From Cryoendolithus antarcticus (Eukaryota; Ascomycota; Dothideomycetes; Cladosporiales; Cladosporiaceae): a DNA stretch of 64,000 nt. The notes below the pieces were generated by a model. It saw only the letters and a program-made list of their open reading frames with translations. It searched no databases and was not told where the DNA came from. This document shows positions 9,663 through 22,067 of the stretch, piece after piece. The DNA lies in NCBI GenBank assembly GCA_002077065.1, contig NAJO01000002.1, positions 1,178,001 to 1,242,000 on the forward strand, in the 5' to 3' direction. Position 1 is the first letter of the stretch. Every line of letters starts with the position of its first letter. A program made the translations under genes and the position numbers.

Positions 9663-12569
9663 ATGAGCCACGATGCCGCGATACCACGCGCGCCTCCATT
9701 GCCGGCGCTGAAGTCCTTCCAACGCGCCAGAGATGCAGCAAACAGGATCTTCGGGTATGCTTCTAGGCCACCCAGCCCGCAGGATGAGCGACCTGCGCAG
9801 CCACCACCCGAAGGACGACGAGGTTCTGGTCGTTTGGCTCCTCTAGGTGCATCGCAAAACGCCACTGCGACTCACAGGACCGGTCTGGAGATCAAGACCT
9901 TATCGATCAACGAGAGTGGCACTCATGCTTTGCTTGGTGGCAAAGACATCTTCAAGACCATCCGAGTCGAGAATGGTGTCTGTGTCGAGGACATTAACCT
10001 GCGTGCAGCCATTCGTAGCAACCCGACTCAAGCTTCAGGCAAGCCTCGTCAAATCTACAACATCGACATCGCAGATGTTGCGTGGGCCAAAGGCGACACT
10101 GGCGAGTTCGTGGCTGCTGCGACTGAGAGTGGCAAGATCATTATTTACGATCTCGGCCATGCGGGTCTACCAGCAGCTCAACTTCATGAACATTACAGAC
10201 AGGTTCATCGCATTACCTGCAATCCCCACAAAGGCAGCCTACTCTTATCAGGCAGTCAAGACGGCACCGTGCGACTCTGGGATGTTCGTGACGCTAAGCA
10301 GCCTGTTGGCGCCACCAGAACACGCAGTAATGTGCAAAGCAAAAGCAAGTTCGCTGGCACCACTGACGGTGTTAGAGATGTTAAGTGGTCTCCCACCGAT
10401 GCCATGGACTTTGCATTTGCTACGGATGGTGGTTCGGTACAAGTTTGGGACATGCGCTACTTCAATCGACCAAAGGTAAAGATCATTGCGCACAGCTCAA
10501 CATGCATGTCAGTTGACTGGCACCCTGATGGCAAGCATCTTGCTAGTGCAGGTCTGGATCACATGATCAAAGTGTGGGACACGGGCGTGAAGTCTGGAAG
10601 AAAAGGCAACTGGGAAGTCAAGACCCCATACCCGCTGTCAAACGCTCGATGGCGACCTGCCTGCGAAATTAGATCGTCTGACGACGATGATAATACCACG
10701 AGAAGACAATGCACTCAGTTGCTCGCCGCTTACGATCGCTCGCATCCTGAGCTACATATCTGGGATCTTCGAAGACCGGCTCTGCCATTCCGCGAGCTTG
10801 CCCCATACACGGAGGCTCCGACTGACTTGCTGTGGCACTCGCAAGACTTGCTGTGGACTGTCGGCCGCGATGGTACATTCGTCCAGAATGACATTCAGCA
10901 CTCTTCACTCAAGGTAATGGACCGGTATCCAGTCAACGCAAGTGCCATCTCGCCCACCGGTGAGATCGCTTCTTTCAACATACGTCGCAGCCTTGGGCCT
11001 GCTCACAGGCATCGCAGAGCATCCTCTAGCCATGTTCCAGACGCCTCGCTACTCAGTCGAAGCTGGGCCGATGATAGCTTGGACGACTCATTCCTGCGAG
11101 CCCACCCAGAAGTTGTGAAACAGAAGCAACGGCGACCACACAGCCGACAGTCGTCTGATGTTGGTATTCCAATCTACCCTACTCGCACGAGTGTGATAAG
11201 CCTGGATCAAGTCTTCGGTCAGCGTAAAGCCGTACGACCAACGCAGACGGCTTGGCGTGGTCAATTGCCTCCGGCTTACTGTACTGATCCTCTCGTCTTC
11301 GAGTACATGGCACAGCAATCATGTCCGAATTGGCAGACAGGATTGCATGAGAGTGAGGATTTGTCCAACGTCGATGTTATCTTTCGTGACCACAGCGCTT
11401 TAGCAGAGAATGTAGGACTGTACAGACTGGCCACTCGGTGGGAAGTTCTTGGGTTAGTGACCACAGAACACCTGAAGCGGCGCGCAAAGAAATGTGAGAC
11501 GATTACGAAACTTCGTACTACCCACGTCGATGGAACTCCGTCTTATATGGCAGGTGAGCTGGCTGGCATGACTGCAGCTTGTCTGACAAGAGACGTTGAT
11601 GTTACACGCCAAAGCATGCACGCTGCTACCATATCTCACGGTTCGGGTTCAGCTACAGGTCAAGGCGAGCCTGAATCGATCGCGCCTTCCACTGAGGCTA
11701 AACCTGTACATGCTTCGACAACGCGTCACGCGACTGCAGCAAGATCTTTCTTGGCTCCATCGCCATGCATAGCAGCCCATGCCCACGTTGAGGTCGAGTA
11801 CGGAAATCCCTTCGAATTGGGAGCCATGCTTCGCGATCTGCTCATCACCTACACGCAACATCTGCCCGATGCCCAGACGGCTGCTCATCTAATCCTCGCC
11901 CTAGCACCATGTCTACCAACTACACGCCCGCTACTACGATCTGCTACATCGGCGGCAGTCGAAGTCTACACTTCCGCCTACTCACGTGGAGGTTACGAGG
12001 TTGAGGAGATACCAACTCTACTACAACAAAGCCTCACACATATCATCAACGCAGGTCTGCAGCCCTTGCAGCTCGAGACTATACTGTCCACATATCACGA
12101 GCAGCTCATCGCGCATCGCTGCTTCGTCGAAGCCGCAGCGCTGAGGTTAACGTGCTACCCGGCATTCCCGACAGTCTACGAGCAAAGTCTACGAGACAAC
12201 GAAGTGGCACTTATGTGCGGTCATTGTGGCAGTCCGAAGGATACCGCGCGCTGCGCGAGCTGTGCCTCAAGTCCTGCAGTCTGTCCAGTCTGTCAGTGTC
12301 GCGAGAGCGCGTTTACTACAGAGCAAGTGGGACCGAGCTTGTGGTCGCAGTGCCTGCATTGCAATCACGGCGGGCATGCTGCTTGCCTGCGAGCGATACA
12401 CGAGGGCGAAGGACTTAAAGGCTGTCCCACAACTGGGTGTTTGTGCGGCTGCTCAGGGCTCGCGCAGCGATCTGAACTGGCTCGAGCAGGATCGAGAAAA
12501 ACAGATGAAGTGCTGAAAGACAGCATGATTGCTACGGAGAGTAGTGCAGTAGCTGCTTTGAGGCGCTGA
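9663..12569 (+). CDS. RTC1: SEA/GATOR2 complex subunit Rtc1 (WDR24-like)
   Basis: This 968-residue single-exon protein matches the fungal Restriction of Telomere Capping 1 family, equivalent to Sea2 and human WDR24. It is a subunit of the vacuole-membrane SEA complex that signals amino-acid status to TORC1. WD40 repeats fill roughly residues 60-400 (for example LLLSGSQDGTVRLWDV and HLASAGLDHMIKVWDT). A long less-ordered middle follows. The C-terminus (about 851-931) is a Cys/His-rich RING-like zinc-finger region beginning MCGHCGSPKD with paired CPVC and CLHC motifs. The frame opens upstream with a GTG at 9633; the first ATG is at 9663. Confidence 0.92.
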   Translation: MSHDAAIPRAPPLPALKSFQRARDAANRIFGYASRPPSPQDERPAQPPPEGRRGSGRLAPLGASQNATATHRTGLEIKTLSINESGTHALLGGKDIFKTIRVENGVCVEDINLRAAIRSNPTQASGKPRQIYNIDIADVAWAKGDTGEFVAAATESGKIIIYDLGHAGLPAAQLHEHYRQVHRITCNPHKGSLLLSGSQDGTVRLWDVRDAKQPVGATRTRSNVQSKSKFAGTTDGVRDVKWSPTDAMDFAFATDGGSVQVWDMRYFNRPKVKIIAHSSTCMSVDWHPDGKHLASAGLDHMIKVWDTGVKSGRKGNWEVKTPYPLSNARWRPACEIRSSDDDDNTTRRQCTQLLAAYDRSHPELHIWDLRRPALPFRELAPYTEAPTDLLWHSQDLLWTVGRDGTFVQNDIQHSSLKVMDRYPVNASAISPTGEIASFNIRRSLGPAHRHRRASSSHVPDASLLSRSWADDSLDDSFLRAHPEVVKQKQRRPHSRQSSDVGIPIYPTRTSVISLDQVFGQRKAVRPTQTAWRGQLPPAYCTDPLVFEYMAQQSCPNWQTGLHESEDLSNVDVIFRDHSALAENVGLYRLATRWEVLGLVTTEHLKRRAKKCETITKLRTTHVDGTPSYMAGELAGMTAACLTRDVDVTRQSMHAATISHGSGSATGQGEPESIAPSTEAKPVHASTTRHATAARSFLAPSPCIAAHAHVEVEYGNPFELGAMLRDLLITYTQHLPDAQTAAHLILALAPCLPTTRPLLRSATSAAVEVYTSAYSRGGYEVEEIPTLLQQSLTHIINAGLQPLQLETILSTYHEQLIAHRCFVEAAALRLTCYPAFPTVYEQSLRDNEVALMCGHCGSPKDTARCASCASSPAVCPVCQCRESAFTTEQVGPSLWSQCLHCNHGGHAACLRAIHEGEGLKGCPTTGCLCGCSGLAQRSELARAGSRKTDEVLKDSMIATESSAVAALRR

Positions 12570-12746
12570 AGGTCTACCATGTCGGTTGACTGCTTGGCCA
12601 AACTCATCGGCGTACCTGCCGAATCGAGCCGCCCCCACCAGGTCTTACAGCCGCGGCTGTCTTCAACCAGTCGCCCCGCGACAGAGCATTGCTGGTGATC
12701 ATACCGTATACCAACTGCGAAATGGCTGCTCTAGTCGCACCCCGAC

Positions 12747-13767
12747 ATGGCGCCTCTAGAAGCGTTCACGCTCGATCGCGCCGCCTTGACCGGTCCGAAG
12801 AATAGTGTTTCGTTGGTGACAGGTGGCAGCGCTGGTATCGGCCTGCAGACAGCTCTCCTCCTGCACGACATCTCCGCAGACAACCGTATTATTATCCTCG
12901 ACCGCCAACCACCACATCCTCAGCAAGCGCCGAAGTCTTTCATCAACTCACCACGAGTCTTGTACCACTCCTGCGACATCACTTCGTGGTCGTCACAACG
13001 CGCTGCGTTCGCAGCTGGCGCAAAGAAGTTCGGCCGCATTGACAATGTCTTCGTGAACGCTGGGATCGCGGAGCATGGCGAGCAGTTCTTTGGCGAGGAG
13101 CTAGATGGGAGCGGACAGCTAAAAGAGCCAGATAGGAGGACGTACGATGTCGATCTGTACGCTGCGAGTGACACGGTGAAGTTGGCGATCTATTGGCTAA
13201 GGAAGAACGACAAGGATGGCAAAGGGAAGAAGGGCGGGAGTATAGTCATGACGGCTAGCTTAGCGGGTTATCTTGCCAGTGCTGGGGCGCCGATGTATAG
13301 CGCTGCGAAACATGGTACGTCTCCACTTGCACACCTCTCGATGCCCCCAATCCGTATCTTCAATGTCGGTGCTCACTCGTGGTGACACACCAGGCATCCT
13401 CGGTCTCCTCCGCTCTCTCAAGAATGACACCGCTACCCTCTCCATATCCATGTCCATCATAGCCCCCGGCATAACTCTCACAGACATTGTGTCCGGCCGT
13501 GATCCCGGCGAGACGCTCAACGCCTGGGCGATCCGCATGCGGAAGCTCGGCGTGCCGATCAACGATCCTGGCGAGATTGCTACAGCGGTGGTATGGCTCA
13601 TGAGCCTGGGGATGAAGGGTAATGGGAAGGGTTTGCTGGTGCAGGCTGGAAGGTGTGCGGATGTCGAGGAGGGGTTGGCGAAGGGCAGGAAGGAGTGGAT
13701 GGGAGAGAAGATGTTGGGGTTATTCAGGGGTGGGAGAAACGCGCCACTGTTTCCCAACAAGCTGTGA
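12747..13767 (+). CDS. Short-chain dehydrogenase, two exons
   Basis: The exons are 12747-13314 and 13394-13767, joined across a 79-nt GTACGT..CAG intron that splits a Gly codon just after the active site; the product is 313 residues. SDR motifs are clear: TGGSAGIG at 25-32, NAG at 104-106, catalytic Ser171, Tyr184 and Lys188 (YSAAK), followed after the junction by HGILGLLRSL. The overall pattern resembles fungal members annotated as NAD-dependent 15-hydroxyprostaglandin-dehydrogenase-like SDRs. The true substrate is unknown. It lies downstream of RTC1 on the same strand, with no sign of functional linkage. Confidence 0.88.
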
Positions 13768-13988
13768 TGGGCTGGGAAAGACTCGGAAGACGGATCTTTG
13801 GGTGAACGCACTCGAAGACAGTAGATCGACGGCAGCACTCAATATCATTCGATCGCATATCCTAGCGATAGGTCTGACTACTGAAAGATAGCCGCAAACG
13901 CAACAAGCTCCCGGCCTCCTCATTCTTCGCGGACAAGCACTCGTGCATGCCAGCACACGCATCTGCAGCCGCTTCGTTTCGCACGCAC

Positions 13989-16767
13989 TCACATCCCACC
14001 AAGCCCCATACCAATTTCGCCACCGAACCCATGCATTCTGTTCCCATCAGCGCCATGACAGCACCCTCCAAACCCCACCGCGGCAGTCATCGCAGCACCC
14101 CACACCTCTCTCTCCTCTGCCTCACTCCACTCCCTCATCCGCCTCGGCATCTTCGGTGCCCCCTTGACGCCATTCTCCTTCCCCACCATACTCCCACTCT
14201 CGTAAACCTTCGCCCCACGCTTCCCATCGAAGTAACTCACAGGACTGTTCGGGTCTCTCTCAGCATCAGGTCCATGGCCGACGTACTTGATCTCGCGGCC
14301 GTCGCTACCGGTCCACATGTAGGGTCTGCGGGGATTATGAGCGCGGATACGCCAGCGGGTGCTGTTTGTTGTCGAATTTGAGGAGGGGAGGATGGTAGAG
14401 TTTTGGGGGCTGGAGAGAGGTGGTGAGGTGTCGGTTGAGTGGGGGGAGATGTAGATTGGAGGCGTGATGTTGATGGTTGAGGGGGTGGGGATGTGAGTGT
14501 CCGTGAAGACGTTCCAGATACCTGTGTTGGTGGATTGAAGAGGACCAGTGGGGACCACACTGGTTGGGAACTTGGCGAAGGGGCCGCTCTGGTTGGGCGG
14601 GGTAGTGTACAAGGTTGCCTGTGCTGGGCTTGGCTGACTGCAAGCTGAAGACGATGACTGAGGCGAGAGCCAGCTTGGTTTGAACTCGCTTGCGGTGGCG
14701 CGAAGGGAGCTGAAGCGCTTCTCGGCAGTAGCACCATATTTGTGGGGCCCAGTCGACTGTACAACAGGACCTGCAGTAATGATAGCTGGGTCCATACCGA
14801 TATGCTGGAGGTTGGACTGATATCCAGTCATTTTGATAGCACGCTCTCCATGGCGCACAACGTGCATGGTACGGGGACCGGCAAGATCTTCTTTCTCAGC
14901 CCCCCGAGCCAGGACTTCGGCAATCTGAGCAGAGCTGCGGCCGCGAAGACCCGACAAGTCGCTAGACCAGAGGAACGGCGGCTTCGAAGAGTCATTATAA
15001 GCCTGCGAGGTAATTGCGGAAGCGCGATGAGGATTGACGCTGTTGCTAAGCTCGCGGAGCGGTAGGCGTGCGACTACAAAGGGGTCATGTGCATTCGCGG
15101 CCGATGCCATCGAGGAAGCCGGATCGATTCGTGGAAGGTTCTGACTGAGTTTTCGCGCTGCTTGGAAGTCTCTCTTAACTGGATTTGCTGCGGTACTGAT
15201 TCTGGCCGCCACATCTGCAACAAGCTCATCTTGGAGCCTGAACAAGTTGGCGCCGACGAGCTTCTTCGCTATTGGTCCAAGTAGATCATTTCGTGAGACA
15301 CGACGAGTGAGCACCGTGTTTTGTACAATAGGCATTGGTGAAGGTAGGACGGTGAGTCCTTGTACAGCAGCTCTGGCCTCCGCGGTATCAGGAAGGACGT
15401 GTTGCTTCTCAATTGCGGCGATGACAGTGTCGTCTATGGAAGATACCGGGGTGCGTGTAGGGCGATAGCGCGGCTTGAGTGCCTTTGGCGATGAGGTGAC
15501 CACTTCACTATTGCCGAAGGACAACACTGTACTGGCGACTGAGCCAGGATGTGTGGCGGCGTTACTCGCAGGCACATTCGTGTTGATCTTGAGCTTCGCG
15601 GGCTGCACTCGAGAGGGACTTGGCTTCGGCGCAGTGGATGCGACGATGCCAATCTGACGACGCTGTGTGGCCTTTGTGGGCGACATGTACGACAATATCT
15701 TGTTGCGCTGCACCTTGGTCCACTGGGGCGATGGATTTGCCATCGGAGGTTGAGTCTCGGTTGTAGCCGTGGTAGATGGAGCAGCAATCAGAGCAACATC
15801 GGTTTGAGGACCGCCGAGCCATCCCTGCGGCAAGGAGGTCCGCTTCAGTCTCTGTGAGGCTCTCTTCTCGGTCTCGAAGCTTGGTGCCTTTGCTTTGACG
15901 GATCCGGTGGCGGGTCCAGTCAAGTTGGTAAGATCGGCCGCAGTGTCTTTGCGAAGTGTCTCGTCGGCACGTCTGACCGTTGCTTGTGTCGGCTGGGCGA
16001 AGCGTGGACTCGATGTACCAGGCTTGCCGGCAGGCGAAGTACCTTTTGTATCCGCTGTGGACTTGGCAGGCGAGGTCAGCACATGTGTCTTGACAGATCC
16101 CTTATTGACCGTCAGGATGACGCCCTTAGAGACCGAAGCAGCGGCAATGGCATAAGAGCGTTTGCGTGTGGTCTTATGGATCGCCTCATGCAGAGAAGAC
16201 TCAGCTACTTTGGGACCGCCAAGTGGCGGAAACTCCTTTGACATTGGAGATGGCGACTGCTTTGCCGGCTCTGGGATCTTCGTTGGCGGTGCCATCTTCT
16301 TGGTATGGATGTGGACCATGTCGTCGGAGTGGTTGTCGGATGTGACAGGCCCATTGTCTGCACCATAGACCTGTGTACTCTCTGTCGTAATGCTCCCGCT
16401 CACGGCACCAGTCGCCGGACTGTTATTTCTCAGTGGTGTACTGCTGGCAGCTCTCATGGACTGTACAGCTGCCTTCAGCTCGTCGATCTCGTCCTCGATA
16501 TTCGAAAGGCTGTCAGCGGAGCCGGAGAAGTTGCGAAGCACTCGATCGTCGTGATTGACGCAAGAGGACGAAAAGTGCTCCAGCATTGAGTTGCTGCGAA
16601 GCGCGTCAGTATGGGGGAAGACGAACTATCAAGCCTTGGTAAACTTACCTGACAGGCAGCGTGGCAGTCTCATCGGTGCCACGAATCCCAGAGGGACGAC
16701 GTCGGAGAGTTGATGGAGGTGCGGTAGATGCTCCGCCCAGCCATCCCGAGAGGGTGCGGAATGGCAT
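13989..16767 (-). CDS. Disordered uncharacterised fungal protein
   Basis: I rebuilt two exons: 16649-16767 (MPFRTLSGWLGG start, 39 codons plus two bases) and 13989-16593, separated by a 55-nt GTAAG..GCAG intron. The reading phase closes as AG+C. The product is about 907 residues. Almost all of it is low in hydrophobics and rich in Ser, Thr, Pro and Lys, so probably disordered. A short acidic-amphipathic segment (NIEDEIDELKAAVQSM) near the N-terminus may form a coiled coil. I recognise no enzyme domain. The compact first exon contrasts with the loose remainder and may be the conserved part. The function is unknown to me. Confidence 0.7.
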
Positions 16768-17744
16768 CGCCTTGCTGCTCAGTTCAAAGGACGACGACTG
16801 AGCGCAACGATCCAGAGTTTCGACTCGTGGCCCTTGTTGACGACCAGGATGAGCTTCCGAGATTCGATGATAGTGATGTCTATCGTTGCGTTGCGGTAGT
16901 GAACTATGAAGATGACCAATGCGATCCACTCTAATACGCCGAAGAGGATGAACATGCAGTGGAAATGGTGTGTGTAAGATGGAATAGAGACACGAGAGTA
17001 TCTAACAAAACATGGCTTAATCGTGCTGAAGCAGGGACGCCCATCTGTTCGAAGTCGCAGGTGTCATCGATGCAAGAAGTGCTTACCTTTAGCATCCCTT
17101 CGTAGCTGCCATCACTGCGACTAGTGGAATTCGCATGACAGATAGGGTAGCCATTCATTTAGCATGCTGTCAATGCCGCAACCCGGTGAAAGCAGGACTC
17201 TAACTTCACAGGATTGTAGCGCCCGTATCTGTGCCCCAGCCCAGTAAGCTCAACAGCCGAAGACTAATCAGAAAACGCATGTTGCTCTTGGCTGCTGTGA
17301 TCCAACGCGGATGCTGTGAAGCGCCCAGCGTCAGACCACGCCTTTCCTCCAGCTCTCATAGAAGTCGCCTTACCTGCGGCAAAGGACGGAAAGAGGAGGC
17401 CGTATGTAGCCTTATATCGCTCAACACCACGACAGATCTCATTCCGGGACAGACACACATCTCACCAAATTCGAAGAACGGCTTTTGGCAAGGCCAAGAT
17501 CATAGTTTGATGTTGCGGGTTTGTTCTGGCTAGTGCTGTGTAGTGGTAGCTATCGCGCGACTGCCGCATGTCTCTCGCAGCTCCTTGAGCGCACGACTTC
17601 GGTGGCTCAGCAGTGCGCAGGGTTCGTGCTCGCGCCAGATATTTGCCTGTACACCCAATCAGCCTCAAACTTCGAGCATCCATATACTCCTCTCCTTCAA
17701 CTCACCTGCCCAATGCCCCTTCCACATCCTCAACCCCAGTCCAT
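16768..17744. other. Intergenic, about 980 bp
   Basis: The stretch holds the presumed promoter of the disordered-protein gene and the 3' flank of RPS21. Open frames here are short and unremarkable. Confidence 0.5.
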
Positions 17745-18074
17745 CTATCGGCTTGCACTCCACACCCCCTTCAGGAACCCCTCCTTTTGCGCCAACCGGT
17801 TCACGCAATCATCGCTCTCGCCCATAGCCCTAACGAACCCGCAAAGCGCATAGGTCTGGTTCTCTCCGGTGTAGCGGCCGTTCTCGTCGACTTTGCCGAC
17901 AGAAAGCTGGACAGAAGCGTGATCTTTCGAGGTGATGATGCGGTTTGTCGCGCTGCACTTGCGGGGGACGTAGCTGGAAGGGATGTGTTAGAGGGGGTTG
18001 GAGGGATGGGGGAGGGCGGAGGAGCGGCTGAGGGGATCGTACAGGTCGACGAGCTCGCCGCGTTCGTTCTCCAT
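17745..18074 (-). CDS. RPS21: 40S ribosomal protein eS21
   Basis: This gene is visible only after splicing. Exon 1 is 18043-18074 (ATG to DL) and exon 2 is 17745-17973, separated by a 69-nt intron (GTACGA..CCAG) that splits a Leu codon. The 86-residue product begins [20 protein letters not shown] and continues with [20 protein letters not shown] and [20 protein letters not shown], the unmistakable eS21 pattern, ending GVWSASR. It is a small-subunit protein needed for 18S rRNA maturation and 40S function. The length equals that of fungal orthologues. It sits on the same strand as the GH16 gene. A CACGTG hexamer lies at 18245-18250 upstream. Confidence 0.95.
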
Positions 18075-18429
18075 GGTTGCGATGTGTTGTGGGTAATTGG
18101 GTGAGTAGGTGTGGGTGACTTCGAGTGCGCTGTGGGAGTTACGGCTTCTTGATCAATGTCATCGGCATGTGCGCTTCGAAAACCGTGGTGCGGGCGAAGA
18201 AGCGCGGGACTTAGCCGCACTTTTAGTCTTGGCAAGTATCAGGTCACGTGAACATGTTGCTGAAGACGTAGTTACTGCAATCTGTCAGAGTTGAGCGAGA
18301 CTGAGTGATCGCACATGGCTAGCAGAGAGCTCCTGCTTGACAAATTTCTTGTCTAGCTTTCGGTAGATGCAGATCACCCTATACAAATTCCATCGCCATG
18401 ATCCAGATTCACCACCTGCCATTACATGC
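18075..18429. promoter_or_regulatory. RPS21 upstream region
   Basis: This 355-bp interval runs from the GH16 stop codon to the RPS21 start and should carry the RPS21 promoter. Apart from CACGTG at 18245-18250 I see no clear element. Confidence 0.4.
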
Positions 18430-19871
18430 TCACATCATCATCGCAGCCACCAAGAACCCCACCACCGCGATCGCACTTCCTGCCTTCACAGAAGTTGCAT
18501 CACTCGTCCCACCAGTGGTACCAGCATTCTGTATGCCCTGACTGAAGCTCGTCGAGCCACCGGCCGTGCTCCCTCCGTTGCTCTGGCCTGCATTGCCAGC
18601 GGAGGGATTGCTCTCCGCATTGCCAGAAGTATCACCGGCTTGCGTAGAACCACTATTGCCTGCATTTCCACCGCCTGACACACCAGGAATAGTCTCGGCA
18701 GTAGGCACAGCCGTGGGTGTACTGGCGGTAGCAGATGTCTTGGCCGTGCCCGATGCGCTCGCTGAGGAGCAGCCAGTCGGGCAGTAAGACGGATTGTCGC
18801 CTGTCGCGTAGAACGAAGACAGTATCGTGTTGTTATTACCAATTGCGATGGTGTCGTTGGTGCCGAAAGTAGTTTGATAGTAGTACGCCGCATCGCCAAA
18901 GTCCTTGTTGAAGCCGCTCGGCGGGTTGTAGCACTCGACCGTCACATCTGTGACCGAAGCGTAATAGTAGCCGTTGGTCATATACTGGCTGTCCCAATTT
19001 ACCAAACCGCCTGCCCACTCGATGGTGCCTTCGCCGTTGGACTGTAGACCAGCTGGCCATAGCGACATCTGAATACGAGAGGGCGATTGCGGGAAGTGGT
19101 ATGAGCCGGTCGTGGCATTCCAGGTCTCGCTCTTGAGCTGTGTGCGCATCTCGTTGCCATCAATCAGCCAGGTGATCGAGTCTGGCTTCCAGTCGATCGT
19201 GTAGGTGTGAGAGTTCTGACGGGTGTCGGAAACTGTCAGGTTCTTTGTGTTGGTGTCTGCAAGTTGTCAGCTTTTGAGTCGCTTCAGATGGGACTTCGAC
19301 AAAACTCACAGTCAGTAATGCCCTGGAAGTAGTAATTGCTCTGCGCTGTCGTCAAATCCGTCCCCACAAACTCGAAATCAATCTCGTCCTTGACATCGCT
19401 CATCATGATAAACGCCGTCACCACACCCGCGCCCTGACTTGTCGTGATCGTCGCACTGATCTTGCCATACCACACATAATGCGTGCTACTCAGTAACGTC
19501 CCCACCGTACTCGGCGCCATAGTCAAGAGCACAGCCTGATCGTTGTACACCGCCGGCGTCCCCGAGCTGACCCAGTTCCCCTTGCTTGCATCCCCAAGAT
19601 ACTGCGTATTTGGTATGATCCCATCCAGACTGTCCATCTTGAAGTCCGCGCTCTTGCACACCGGCGCCGCGACACATGATGCTAGATCGAAGCTGTTCTG
19701 CGGGTCGCAGCCACCCAGGCAGTAGGCGCCTACACCACATTGGCCGTACTGACTGCAGCAAGGAGAGTCTGAGGGACATTGAGTGCCTCCGCCGCATTTG
19801 GGCGCGGCGGCGAGGGCGGTGACTGAGAAGGTTGCTGCAAGCGCGGCGGCGACGCTGAAGGTGTGCTTCAT
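18430..19871 (-). CDS. GH16 Crh-type chitin-glucan transglycosylase, CBM18 and GPI signal
   Basis: The exons are 19310-19871 and 18430-19256, separated by a 53-nt intron (GTGAGT..GCAG) that splits a Tyr codon; the product is 462 residues. A signal peptide covers about residues 1-22. A Cys-rich chitin-binding module (CBM18) spans about 26-66. The GH16 catalytic motif DEIDFEF is at 162-168 with both nucleophile and acid/base glutamates. A Ser/Thr/Gly-rich stalk follows, and the C-terminal hydrophobic tail (AIAVVGFLVAAMMM) fits GPI anchoring. Crh1/Crh2/Utr2 enzymes cross-link chitin to beta-glucan in the cell wall. The CBM18 places it nearer the Utr2/Crh2 type. All catalytic residues appear intact. 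Confidence 0.93.
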
Positions 19872-20557
19872 TGTGCCGCTGTGTGTTGGTGAAGGTGTTG
19901 AGCGGCGAAGCTCGAGAGTGGCTTGCAAGCTGTGAGGGTCGGAGATGTGCGGCGCAAAGTTGGGCGTCCCCTTGGATTTGGGGGCGTTTGCAGTGGTCGA
20001 AACTGAGTATATCGGCTGTGACTGGGTGGGTGATAAGTCGTATGCGGTGTATGTCGACTGTCCAAGCGAGTGTGTGTGGTGGGGTAGTCGTGCAGCGAAT
20101 GTGAGGGTTTGATGTCAGGATTACAAGGCTATGTTATTGGCAATGTGATGAAGTCTGGAGACGGAAGCAGGGGTGTGGCGAAGGGTCCTCTTGTGCGCTA
20201 AGGCGGGTACACGTAATGGGTAACTTACATCTATTCATGGCATGGCCTCGTAACCATCAATGCATTGAAGCTGCACGTTGTACATGTTGCCAAATGATGT
20301 CCATACATATTCGAGAGAGAGTGCATATCCGGCATGAGCAATGTCAGGGTGCAGGAGCGATCGATGGCACAAGACTGTTGGTCGGAGCGTACCTCAAGTA
20401 TCATGTTGTTGTCATGTGCATACTTTGCTACAGTACCAGCACTTCCTTTGAGTCTTCCACCTAGTAATAAGCATGCTTCCCATTCTGCTCTGCTATCCTG
20501 CACCTCTCGTACAACATCTTCTGTCCCCACCCAGCAAGTACCTTTTACAACCCACAT
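19872..20557. other. Intergenic, about 690 bp
   Basis: The interval contains the GH16 promoter and the mannitol dehydrogenase 3' flank, both genes being on the minus strand. I recognised no coding or RNA feature. Confidence 0.5.
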
Positions 20558-22067
<1,510 letters not shown>

